Positions 57,526-64,000 of a stretch of 64,000 bases of DNA are shown here, piece after piece; positions within the stretch are counted from its first letter, which is position 1, and each line of letters begins with the position of its first letter. The notes below the pieces were generated by a model, which had not been told where the DNA came from, did not search any database, and saw nothing but the letters and a program-made list of their open reading frames with translations. The stretch is from Actinokineospora fastidiosa (GTDB lineage: Bacteria; Actinomycetota; Actinomycetes; Mycobacteriales; Pseudonocardiaceae): the NCBI RefSeq assembly GCF_014648415.1, contig NZ_BMRB01000002.1, positions 62,001 to 126,000 on the forward strand. Reading direction: 5' to 3'. Made by a program: the position numbers and the translations under genes.

Positions 57526-58028
57526 AGTCGCCCGCCCGAGTACTCCCGCACCGCCGCCCGGATCTCCCCCACATCCCGCCGGTACAACCGCGAATCCACC
57601 GGCAACCCCGGCCCCGACGCCACCGGCCACACATCCCGCCGATGCATCCCCCGCACCCCCTCCGTCTGCGGCGTCACCCCCGCCCGCACCCGGAACCGCA
57701 CCGTCGGACCGTCCACCACCACCTCCCGCACCGTCTCCCACGGCAGGAACGCCGGACCCTGCGCCGTCGGCACCCACACCCCCTCCGCGTCCACCATCAA
57801 CGGCGTCTCCCGCCGACGCCGCTGCGCCACGAAACCCGCCACCTTCGCCACCGGCACCACCAACCCGACCGCCACCACCACCACGACAACGCCCACCGGA
57901 ACCCCGAACACCGCCAACAACACCCCGACCACCACCACACCCACCCCGGCGGCACCCCACGGCACCACCCGCCGCCGCCACGCCACCACATCCACATCGG
58001 CCACGAACCGCGCCCCGACGGCCGCCAT
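57522..58028 (-). CDS. Membrane protein with bacterial PH-like domain
   Basis: A 168-residue protein. Two hydrophobic helices (about 24-62: VPWGAAGVGVVVVGVLLAVF, then VPVGVVVVVVAVGLVVPVAK) are followed by a PH-like beta domain: LMVDAEGVWVPTAQGPAFLP, WETVREVVVDGPTVRFRVRA. Such proteins are common in actinobacteria with unknown roles. The ATG (MAAVGARF) has GGGGAGGGG upstream. It precedes the S8-like gene on the same strand. Confidence 0.8.
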   Translation of the reverse strand: MAAVGARFVADVDVVAWRRRVVPWGAAGVGVVVVGVLLAVFGVPVGVVVVVVAVGLVVPVAKVAGFVAQRRRRETPLMVDAEGVWVPTAQGPAFLPWETVREVVVDGPTVRFRVRAGVTPQTEGVRGMHRRDVWPVASGPGLPVDSRLYRRDVGEIRAAVREYSGGRL

Positions 58029-58116
58029 CGCCACCCCTCCCCGACCGGCAATCCTGGCAGCGCACGCTACTTGACCAGCCGGTAACCAGGCACGCCGACG
58101 CGCCGGAAAAGAGCAA

Positions 58117-58151
58117 CGGCCGGGCGCCGCTTCCTCGTCGACGCCCGGCCG
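58117..58151 (-). terminator. Hairpin terminator after histidine phosphatase gene
   Basis: CGGCCGGGCG pairs with CGCCCGGCCG across a 15-base loop. On the minus strand it is followed by GTTGCTCTTTTCC, with a short T-run. Confidence 0.75.
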
Positions 58152-58274
58152 CAGCCGCCGCACTCCCCACCGCCATCATGCCGCCACCCACCCACCCGAC
58201 GCCAACACCAATATCACCCACACCGATTCGGCGCCACGCCGACGATCACGCACAGTGTTCGGCGACAACCACCC

Positions 58275-58985
58275 TCAACGCCCCTCACACGCGGGCGCCC
58301 CCGTCGACCCACCGACCGTCGCGTCCTCCGGCGCCTGCCCCGCCTCCGGCTCCGCCGGGACCACCCCGCCCAGGTCACCACCGCAATCATTCATCCGCAG
58401 CACGAACGGCCGCGTCGCCGTGTACCGCACCACCGACACCGACGCCGGATCCACCACGATCCGCTGAAACGAATCCAGATGCTGACCCAACGCGTCCGCC
58501 AGGATCGCCTTGATCACATCCCCATGACTGCACACCAACCACAACGCCCGCTCCCCGAACTCCGCCTCCACCCGCGCGTCATGCGCCCGCACCGCCGCCA
58601 CCGCCCGCGCCTGCACCCCCGCCAACCCCTCACCGTCCGGGAACACCGCCGCCGACGGATGCCGCTGCACCACCTTCCACAACGGCTCCTCCACCAGATC
58701 CCGGATCGCCTTGCCCGTCCACGACCCGTAATCCACCTCCGCCAACCCCGGCTCCACCACCGGCGACAACCCCAACTCCGCCACCAACGGCGCCACCGTC
58801 TGCCCACACCGCGTCAACGGCGAGACCACCACCGACCGCACCGGCAACCCCGCCAACCGGCCCACCAACCCGGCCGCCTGCCGCTGCCCCGTCTCATCCA
58901 GCAACACACCCTCACTGCGCCCGGCCAACACCCCCGCGTTGTTCGCGGACGACCGGGCATGACGGAGCAGAACAACCGTGGCCAC
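58275..58985 (-). CDS. Histidine phosphatase family protein (MSMEG_4193 type)
   Basis: A 236-residue phosphatase. The catalytic RHARSSANNAG motif is at residues 7-17, RCGQTVAPL follows the second core arginine, and LVCSHGDVIKAI holds the second catalytic histidine. The last 40 residues are an acidic tail. The MSMEG_4193-type subgroup is normally encoded next to UppP and DUF3090. The GTG start has TAGGCT on the minus strand 7 bases upstream, so the mRNA is probably leaderless. UppP lies 24 bases upstream in the same direction; the DUF3090 gene is 15 kb away. Confidence 0.9.
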   Translation of the reverse strand: MATVVLLRHARSSANNAGVLAGRSEGVLLDETGQRQAAGLVGRLAGLPVRSVVVSPLTRCGQTVAPLVAELGLSPVVEPGLAEVDYGSWTGKAIRDLVEEPLWKVVQRHPSAAVFPDGEGLAGVQARAVAAVRAHDARVEAEFGERALWLVCSHGDVIKAILADALGQHLDSFQRIVVDPASVSVVRYTATRPFVLRMNDCGGDLGGVVPAEPEAGQAPEDATVGGSTGAPACEGR

Positions 58986-59009
58986 GGAACCGAGCCTAGG
59001 CCGCCCCGA

Positions 59010-59837
59010 TCACGTCGGACTCACGACCCCGGTCGCCAGCAACGCGCACAACACCGCACCCAACGCGATCCGATACCAGACGAACACCATGTAGCTGTGC
59101 TTCGACACATACCGCAACAACCACGCCACACACGCATACCCCACCACGAACGACACCACCGTCGCCGCGATCGTCTGCGGGATGTCCGCCTGCAACCCCG
59201 GCCCGCTGCGGTCCATCACATCCGGGATGCTGAAGATCCCCGCCCCGAACACCGACGGGATCGCCAACAGGAACGCGTACCGCGTCGCGTCCTCCCGCCG
59301 CAACCCCAGGAACAACCCCGCGGTCAACGTCCCACCCGACCGCGACACCCCCGGCACCAGCGCCATCGCCTGCGCGAACCCCATCACCCAGCTGTCCTTC
59401 AACGTCAGCCGCGTCCGCGCCTGCCTCCCCGTCTCATCGGCCACCGCCAGGATCGCCGCGAACACCATCAACACGATCGCCGTGATCCACAGGTTCCGCA
59501 GCCCACTGCGGATCTGCTCCTTGAACAACACCCCCAACACCGCGATCGGGATCGACCCGTAGATCACATACCAGGCCATCCTGTAATCCGGATCCGACCG
59601 CGCAGCCCGCGACACCAACCCGCGGAACCACGCCTTCAGCAGCCGCCAGATGTCCTTCGCGAAATAGATCACCACCGCGGCCTCGGTGCCCAACTGGATC
59701 ACCGCCGTGAACGACGCCCCCGCGTCCTCCCCGAACCACAGCTCGGAGACGATCCGGATATGCGCCGACGACGAGATCGGCAAGAACTCCGTCAGACCCT
59801 GGACAAGACCGAGCACCAGGGCTTCAAACCAGGTCAA
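59010..59837 (-). CDS. uppP: Undecaprenyl-diphosphatase UppP/BacA
   Basis: A 275-residue membrane phosphatase with about eight helices. Family motifs are [19 protein letters not shown] near the N-terminus and [18 protein letters not shown] in the middle, holding the catalytic Ser and Arg. It recycles undecaprenyl pyrophosphate after peptidoglycan and glycan polymer synthesis and can confer bacitracin resistance. The ATG overlaps the stop of the LLM oxidoreductase gene (ATGA). Confidence 0.96.
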   Translation of the reverse strand: MTWFEALVLGLVQGLTEFLPISSSAHIRIVSELWFGEDAGASFTAVIQLGTEAAVVIYFAKDIWRLLKAWFRGLVSRAARSDPDYRMAWYVIYGSIPIAVLGVLFKEQIRSGLRNLWITAIVLMVFAAILAVADETGRQARTRLTLKDSWVMGFAQAMALVPGVSRSGGTLTAGLFLGLRREDATRYAFLLAIPSVFGAGIFSIPDVMDRSGPGLQADIPQTIAATVVSFVVGYACVAWLLRYVSKHSYMVFVWYRIALGAVLCALLATGVVSPT

Positions 59838-60883
59838 GAACCGACTCCCGCGAGATCGAGTGCTTCCGCGGCCACCCGCAGGGCCGCCAGGCTTCGCTCA
59901 AGATCTTGCAGGATGGGCGACACCGTCAGTGTGGTGACCCCCGACTCGGCCAGGGCCTGCATCCTCTCCGCGATCCGCTCCTTCGGCCCCAACAGCGACG
60001 TCTGGTCCACGAACCCCACCGGCACCGCCGCCGCGGCCCCCGCGTAATCCCGCGCCAGGTACAGATCCTGCACCCGCGCCGCCTCCGCCTCGAACCCCAT
60101 CCGACACGCCAGGTTGTTGTAGAAGTTCTGCTCCCGACTCCCCATCCCACCCACATACAGCGCCGCATACGGCCGCACCGTGTCCGCCGCCGCCTCCCAG
60201 TCGTCCTGCACCACCAACGGCACCGTCGGCACCACGTCGAACCCCTCCAGCGACTTGCCCACCTTCGCCCGACCCGCCGCGATCCGCGCCAACGACTCCC
60301 GCCCGTGCTCCGGCGAGTAGAAGATCGCCAACCAGCCGTCCGCGATCTCCCCCGTCAACTCCAGGTTCTTCGGCCCGATCGAGGCCAGATACACCGGGAT
60401 CTCCTCCCGCACCGGATGCACCGTCAACTTCAACGGCTTCCCCGGACCCTCCGGCAGCGGCAGCGTGAAATGCCTCCCCTGGTAACTCACCCGCTCCCGC
60501 CGCAGCGCCGACCGCACGATCTCCACATACTCCCGCGTCCTGACCAGCGGCTTGTCGAACTTCACCCCATACCAACCCTCCGACACCTGCGGCCCCGACA
60601 CCCCCAACCCCAACCGGAACCGCCCACCCGACAACGCGTCCAACGTCGCCGCCGTCATCGCCGCCATCGTCGGCCGCCGCGCCGGGATCTGCAGGATCGC
60701 GCTCCCCACATCGATCCGCTCCGTCTGCGCCGCCACCCACGCCAACACCGTCGGCGCGTCCGACCCGTACGCCTCGGCCACCCACGCCACCGAGAACCCC
60801 AACCGATCGGCCTCCCTGGCCAACGCCAGGTTCGCCGCGTCGTTGCCCGCACCCCAATAACCCATGTTCAGTCCGAGTCGCAC
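59834..60883 (-). CDS. LLM class F420-dependent oxidoreductase
   Basis: A 349-residue luciferase-like monooxygenase-fold protein: [20 protein letters not shown] at the start, [40 protein letters not shown] and [15 protein letters not shown]. Similar mycobacterial enzymes use coenzyme F420. The substrate is unknown. TAATGT on the minus strand lies 7 bases before the GTG, suggesting a leaderless mRNA. The stop overlaps the uppP start. Divergent from the aldo/keto reductase gene. Confidence 0.92.
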   Translation of the reverse strand: MRLGLNMGYWGAGNDAANLALAREADRLGFSVAWVAEAYGSDAPTVLAWVAAQTERIDVGSAILQIPARRPTMAAMTAATLDALSGGRFRLGLGVSGPQVSEGWYGVKFDKPLVRTREYVEIVRSALRRERVSYQGRHFTLPLPEGPGKPLKLTVHPVREEIPVYLASIGPKNLELTGEIADGWLAIFYSPEHGRESLARIAAGRAKVGKSLEGFDVVPTVPLVVQDDWEAAADTVRPYAALYVGGMGSREQNFYNNLACRMGFEAEAARVQDLYLARDYAGAAAAVPVGFVDQTSLLGPKERIAERMQALAESGVTTLTVSPILQDLERSLAALRVAAEALDLAGVGS

Positions 60884-60966
60884 CCGCCCGACATTACCCC
60901 CCAGTAGACCTTGACCGGAGTGGCGCTCCCCCTCCCCGCGCCCCCCGCCGCCTAGGCTTGGCCGCC

Positions 60967-61944
60967 GTGGAGCAACGACACCTCGGCCGCAGCGGCCTGC
61001 GGGTCTCCCGACTCGCCCTCGGCACCATGACCTGGGGCCGCGACACCGACGCCGAGGCCGCGGCCGCCCAACTCGCCGCCTTCACCGAAGCAGGCGGCAC
61101 CCTCGTCGACACCGCCGACGTCTACGCAGACGGCGACACCGAACGCCTCATCGGCGCCCTCATCGACGACATCGTCCCCCGCGACCACATCGTCCTCGCC
61201 ACCAAGGCCGTCGCCCGCCGCCACGACGGCCCCTTCGGCGGCGGCGCCTCCCGAGGCGCCCTCCTCGCCGCCCTCGAGGCCTCCCTCACCCGCCTCGACA
61301 CCGACCACGTCGACCTCTGGCAACTCCACGCCTGGGACGCCCACACCCCACTCGAGGAAACCCTCTGCGCCGTCGACGCCGCCGTCCGCAGCGGCAAGGT
61401 CCGCTACGCGGGCATCTCCAACTACAGCGGCTGGCAGACCGCCACCGCAGCCACCCGCCAGACCCACACCCCCGGCGCCGCGCCCCTGGTCAGCACCCAG
61501 GTCGAATACTCCCTGCTCGAACGCGGCATCGAACGCGAAGTCGCCCCCGCCGCCGCCCACCACGGCATCGGCATCCTCGCCTGGGCCCCCCTCGGCCGAG
61601 GCGTCCTCACCGGCAAATACCGAACCAACACCCCCGCCGACTCCCGAGGCGCCTCCCCCCAATGGGGCAACTACATCGAACAACACCGCACCGACCGAGC
61701 CGCCCGCATCGTCCAGGCCGTAGCCACCGCAGCCGACGGCCTCGGCACCTCCCCCCTGGCCGTAGCCCTCGCCTGGGTCCGCGACCGCCCCGGCGTCACC
61801 GCCCCCGTCGTCGGCGCCCGCGACGCCGCCCAACTCCGCGGCTCCCTGGCCGCCGAATCCCTCATCCTCCCCCCAGAAATCCGCGCCGCCCTGGACGACG
61901 TCAGCAAGCCAGACCTCGCCTACCCAGAACGCCACCTCGACTGA
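60967..61944 (+). CDS. Aldo/keto reductase
   Basis: A 325-residue TIM-barrel NADPH-dependent reductase. The catalytic tetrad is visible: Asp and Tyr in DTADVYADGD, Lys in LATKAVAR, His in LWQLHAWD. The C-terminal PGVTAPVVGARDAAQLRGSL is the NADPH-binding end. The GTG (MEQRHLGRSGLRVSRLALG) is chosen because a TAGGCT box lies 8 bases upstream and homology starts there. Third positions are nearly all C. A kilobase without genes follows. Confidence 0.94.
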   Translation: MEQRHLGRSGLRVSRLALGTMTWGRDTDAEAAAAQLAAFTEAGGTLVDTADVYADGDTERLIGALIDDIVPRDHIVLATKAVARRHDGPFGGGASRGALLAALEASLTRLDTDHVDLWQLHAWDAHTPLEETLCAVDAAVRSGKVRYAGISNYSGWQTATAATRQTHTPGAAPLVSTQVEYSLLERGIEREVAPAAAHHGIGILAWAPLGRGVLTGKYRTNTPADSRGASPQWGNYIEQHRTDRAARIVQAVATAADGLGTSPLAVALAWVRDRPGVTAPVVGARDAAQLRGSLAAESLILPPEIRAALDDVSKPDLAYPERHLD

Positions 61945-61970
61945 CGACCACAAGCCCACCACCCCCACCG

Positions 61971-62077
61971 CAGTCCCGTCGATCACGGCAGTCCCTGAAC
62001 CACGGCCGTCCCCTAACCACGACAGTCCCGTGAACCACGGCAGTCCCGTCGACCACCGGACACACGCCGACCACCGG
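61971..62077. repeat. Degenerate 17-19-base tandem repeats
   Basis: About six contiguous units follow the pattern CAGTCCCGTGAACCACGG, with changes at several positions and lengths of 17 to 19 bases. They begin 27 bases after the aldo/keto reductase stop and cannot be coding because the length varies. Confidence 0.8.
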
Positions 62078-62116
62078 ACGTACGCACCTCAGCCGCCCAC
62101 CCACGGCAGCCAGCCA

Positions 62117-62154
62117 CCATGGCTGCCAGCTGCCACGGCAGCTGGCAGCCATGG
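62117..62154. repeat. Perfect 18-base inverted repeat with 2-base centre
   Basis: CCATGGCTGCCAGCTGCC and its exact complement on the other side of AC form a near-continuous 38-base cruciform. It could terminate the aldo/keto reductase transcript, though it is 170 bases from the stop, or bind a dimeric protein. Confidence 0.8.
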
Positions 62155-62915
62155 CAGCTGCCCACCTCGGCCGACGCAACAGCTGCCGACGCAACAGCTC
62201 TGCCAAGCGATGTCGCTGCCCCCATGCGCGAGCGGCCCCTGCCCCCGATGCCCGAGCGGCCCTGCCGTCTCCTCCCGTCCGCTCGTAGCCGCCCTGCCCA
62301 TCAGCGTTCCGCTCCGCAGCCGCCCCTCCTCAACCACTACCCCCTCCTCCGCTGGCACCCTCTCGGCTGGTGCTCCTGCGCCACCACCCCGCCAGCGCGC
62401 CTCTTGTTGCGGCTCCCCTGCTCTGGCAGCTCCCCTCCGCCCCTTGCTCCCGGCCCTCTCCCCCTCTCCCTCTCCCTCACCCCTCCTCCGCCGATCTCTT
62501 CCTCACCTCCGTTCCTCCCCACCCAAGCCGACCGCCACAGCGGGCAGGTCCGGTACGTCCCCCACACCACCCTCGCGCCTCTCAGCTACCCCCCACGTCC
62601 TGTGCTTCTCACACCCACCCATGCCCAGCCCGACCACCCATCGGCCGTCCCCGACCCTCCCCAACTCCTCGTCGCTACAGACGCCAGCCCGGTCCCAACG
62701 ACGAACCGTTCCACCACCCGTTCTCGTGTCCTCGGCCCAAAGCTCAGATCCACCGGCCTCAGCTCGTCACGCGCCCTGCTGTCTGACCCCCTTCTCTGTG
62801 CGTTTTCTCTTGCTATTGAGGTCTGTCTCGCAGCTGGCTTCCCCGGTTCCATGTCATCATCCATTACCTTGATAGTGATTAGTGGATAGTAAAATTCGGC
62901 TCGGCGAGGGGGCGC

Positions 62916-62937
62916 AGGTGCGCTAGCTAGCGCACCT
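62916..62937. terminator. Perfect 22-base palindrome, possible terminator
   Basis: The 11 bases AGGTGCGCTAG are followed directly by their exact complement. It lies 27 bases after the stop of the minus-strand membrane protein gene, the right place for a terminator. The perfect symmetry without a loop also suits a protein-binding or recombination site. Confidence 0.55.
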
Positions 62938-62963
62938 CGATTGAGGAAGACGCGAGATAACGA

Positions 62964-63353
62964 TCAGTCAACGTCTGATGACAGGAAGTAGCCCTGGACC
63001 TCAGCCCGGAACATCAACCGCAGCGACGACGCCAGCAAGGCCCCGGAAACCCCCACGAGCGCCAACACCACCACCCCGTCGATAACCGCGATCGACAGAA
63101 ACAGCGACGCGAATGCGCTCGCCCCGACCGCGGGTCTCGCCCAATCCCGGCCAGCCCGCAACGCGTGGGTGAATGCCATCGTCAACAACACCGCGATGGC
63201 GAAGAACGTCGGATCCGCCCCCGCATGGACCGCGACCGCCACGGTCAGCGCGGCCTGGACCAGCAGCAAGACCGCCGCCGCCCGGACCGCGGCCGGGGGC
63301 TGGACCGGCCGGGGGTCGCCGAAGATCGGCAGGTGCATAGGATCGATCGCCAT
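62964..63353 (-). CDS. Small membrane protein of unknown function
   Basis: A 129-residue protein. A Pro-rich N-terminus (MAIDPMHLPIFGDPRPVQPP) leads into four hydrophobic segments (about 24-42, 48-62, 74-92, 93-115) and a short tail. No family recognised with certainty. The ATG is chosen because GGAGGAATCA stands directly before it; the frame extends 31 codons further upstream without a site. Divergent from the lipoprotein gene. Confidence 0.75.
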   Translation of the reverse strand: MAIDPMHLPIFGDPRPVQPPAAVRAAAVLLLVQAALTVAVAVHAGADPTFFAIAVLLTMAFTHALRAGRDWARPAVGASAFASLFLSIAVIDGVVVLALVGVSGALLASSLRLMFRAEVQGYFLSSDVD

Positions 63354-63523
63354 TGATTCCTCCCGCACTCGTGCCCGGTTATTCGACCCGACCCCACCAG
63401 CCGTTACAAACGCGCAACCATCGGCCGGGTGGGCGACACGGACCACATGGACGTGGCTTGCCGAGGTCCGGTGCGGGATGCTGGGGGACAGCCCGTTCAG
63501 CCCAATCCCGTCGGAGGAGTTCG

Positions 63524-64000
63524 TTGCGCCTTCCGGTCGCCGCCGTGGCCACTGCCGTCCTGCTCGCCGGATGCTCGAGCGGGCAGCCGCAAGACGAGCT
63601 GATGGTCACCACCGACCCGGTGGCCGCCACGGCCGCCCGCTCCCCCGCCCCGACGGCCGAACCCGCGGGCCGGGTCCTGCCCGCCGAGGCGGCGAGCGCT
63701 GTCGCCGTCACCGGCAGCACCCTCGCCGTCGCCACGGACGCCGGTGTCGACCTCTACGACCTCGCCGCGCTCGACAAGGCCCCCCGCTCCGTCGCGCTCC
63801 CCGGCCCCGTCGAGACCCTGACTGTCGACGGCGCCGACCTCCTGGCCGCTGTGCCCACGAAGAACCAGGTCGTGCGCGTCGACACCGCGTCCGCGGCCAC
63901 GTCCGAGGTCGGCGTCCAGGGCGCGCCCGCCGCCGCGACGCCGTTCGCCGACGGCACGATCGTCGCGGTCCGCGAGAGCAAGGGCGTCGCCGTGCTGACC
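63524..64000 (+). CDS. Lipoprotein with probable beta-propeller repeats (N-terminal part)
   Basis: The frame runs off the window; 159 codons are visible. A TTG start is supported by GGAGGAG four bases upstream and by a clean signal peptide RLPVAAVATAVLLAGCSS with lipobox LLAGC, the cysteine at residue 17. After a Thr/Pro/Ala linker the sequence shows repeated strands such as ASAVAVTGSTLAVATDAGVD and LTVDGADLLAAVPTKNQVVR, typical of a WD/YVTN-like propeller. It would be exported, lipidated and further acylated by Lnt (encoded at 4.2 kb). Function unknown. Confidence 0.8.
   Translation, partial: MRLPVAAVATAVLLAGCSSGQPQDELMVTTDPVAATAARSPAPTAEPAGRVLPAEAASAVAVTGSTLAVATDAGVDLYDLAALDKAPRSVALPGPVETLTVDGADLLAAVPTKNQVVRVDTASAATSEVGVQGAPAAATPFADGTIVAVRESKGVAVLT

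Larger units (their letters stand above)
61945..62963. other. Gene-free kilobase rich in repeats and palindromes
   Basis: No convincing gene on either strand. The left part holds tandem 17-19-base units and a 38-base inverted repeat, then two copies of CCGACGCAACAGCT (15-base period, 62171-62199). The middle (about 62450-62525) is a pyrimidine-only-like tract of CTC and CCT words. The right end (62850-62895) is locally AT-rich and is followed by a perfect 22-base palindrome. It looks like a spacer that accumulates repeats. Confidence 0.7.

Noticed and set aside
61971..62077. Tandem units considered as a CRISPR array
   Set aside because: The units are contiguous with no unique spacers, vary in length and have no cas genes nearby.

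Overview
The window is chromosomal DNA of a very high-GC actinobacterium. RbpA, a separate Lnt and Ppm1 pair, MptB, a mycothiol-type enzyme, an F420-type LLM oxidoreductase, DUF3097, DUF3090 and SCO1664-type genes all occur together. Codons almost always end in G or C, and GTG or TTG starts and 4-base ATGA/GTGA overlaps are common. A mycolate- or Pseudonocardiales-type lineage with a circular chromosome fits best; the genus cannot be named from sequence alone. No tRNA, rRNA, CRISPR array, insertion sequence or prophage structure was seen.

Layout. 0-3.6 kb: end of a lysine 5,6-aminomutase operon (kamD-kamE-kal) and an acyl-CoA synthetase fused to a START-like domain. 4.2-7.5 kb: lnt, ppm1, a membrane protein and rbpA, the last behind a textbook SigR promoter. 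7.7-13.8 kb: thymidine kinase, UMF1 transporter, arylamine N-acetyltransferase, glycerophosphodiesterase, a small zinc-ribbon protein and a PAS-GGDEF-EAL protein. 14-20.8 kb: a tyrosine recombinase interrupted by a huge Gly/Ser-rich insert, a heme peroxidase, an SDR, an MDMPI enzyme, and an ECF41-type sigma factor broken by a frameshift behind a VOC gene. 21-26.2 kb: a zinc-motif coiled-coil protein, a DHFR-like/TetR pair, DUF4383, and a second tyrosine recombinase abutting an RluA-type pseudouridine synthase.

At 26.58-26.60 kb, in a gene-poor gap upstream of that recombinase, lies a strong candidate for a chromosomal dif site (the XerCD recombination site). Base skew changes near it: the + strand is C-rich at 21-26 kb and G-rich at 28-35 kb, whichever strand is coding. 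This suggests the window spans the replication terminus.

28-42 kb: housekeeping and regulatory genes (lipase-like hydrolase, STAS protein, adenosine deaminase homologue, two HTH_42 proteins, WYL regulator, sucrase/ferredoxin-like protein, Rrf2 with an AhpD-like enzyme, TetR with a methyltransferase, SPFH with NfeD, DUF3097, an ECF sigma factor coupled to a VOC protein). 42.2-61.9 kb: the SCO1664 and DUF3090 genes are separated from the histidine phosphatase and UppP genes by about 14.7 kb. That block is rich in peptide and cell-wall-peptide functions: S9 peptidase, LD-carboxypeptidase, a complete Dpp-type ABC importer and a D-aminopeptidase DppA. MptB also lies there and would use the polyprenyl-phosphomannose made by Ppm1. 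Inside the Dpp operon is an unrecognised 137-residue ORF with hexapeptide repeats that overlaps both neighbours by 4 bases.

The last kilobase before 63 kb carries no gene but has tandem repeats and large perfect palindromes. The window ends in a small membrane protein and the start of a lipoprotein. Many genes have a TANNNT box 6-8 bases before the start codon, so leaderless transcripts look common; this was used to pick several starts.
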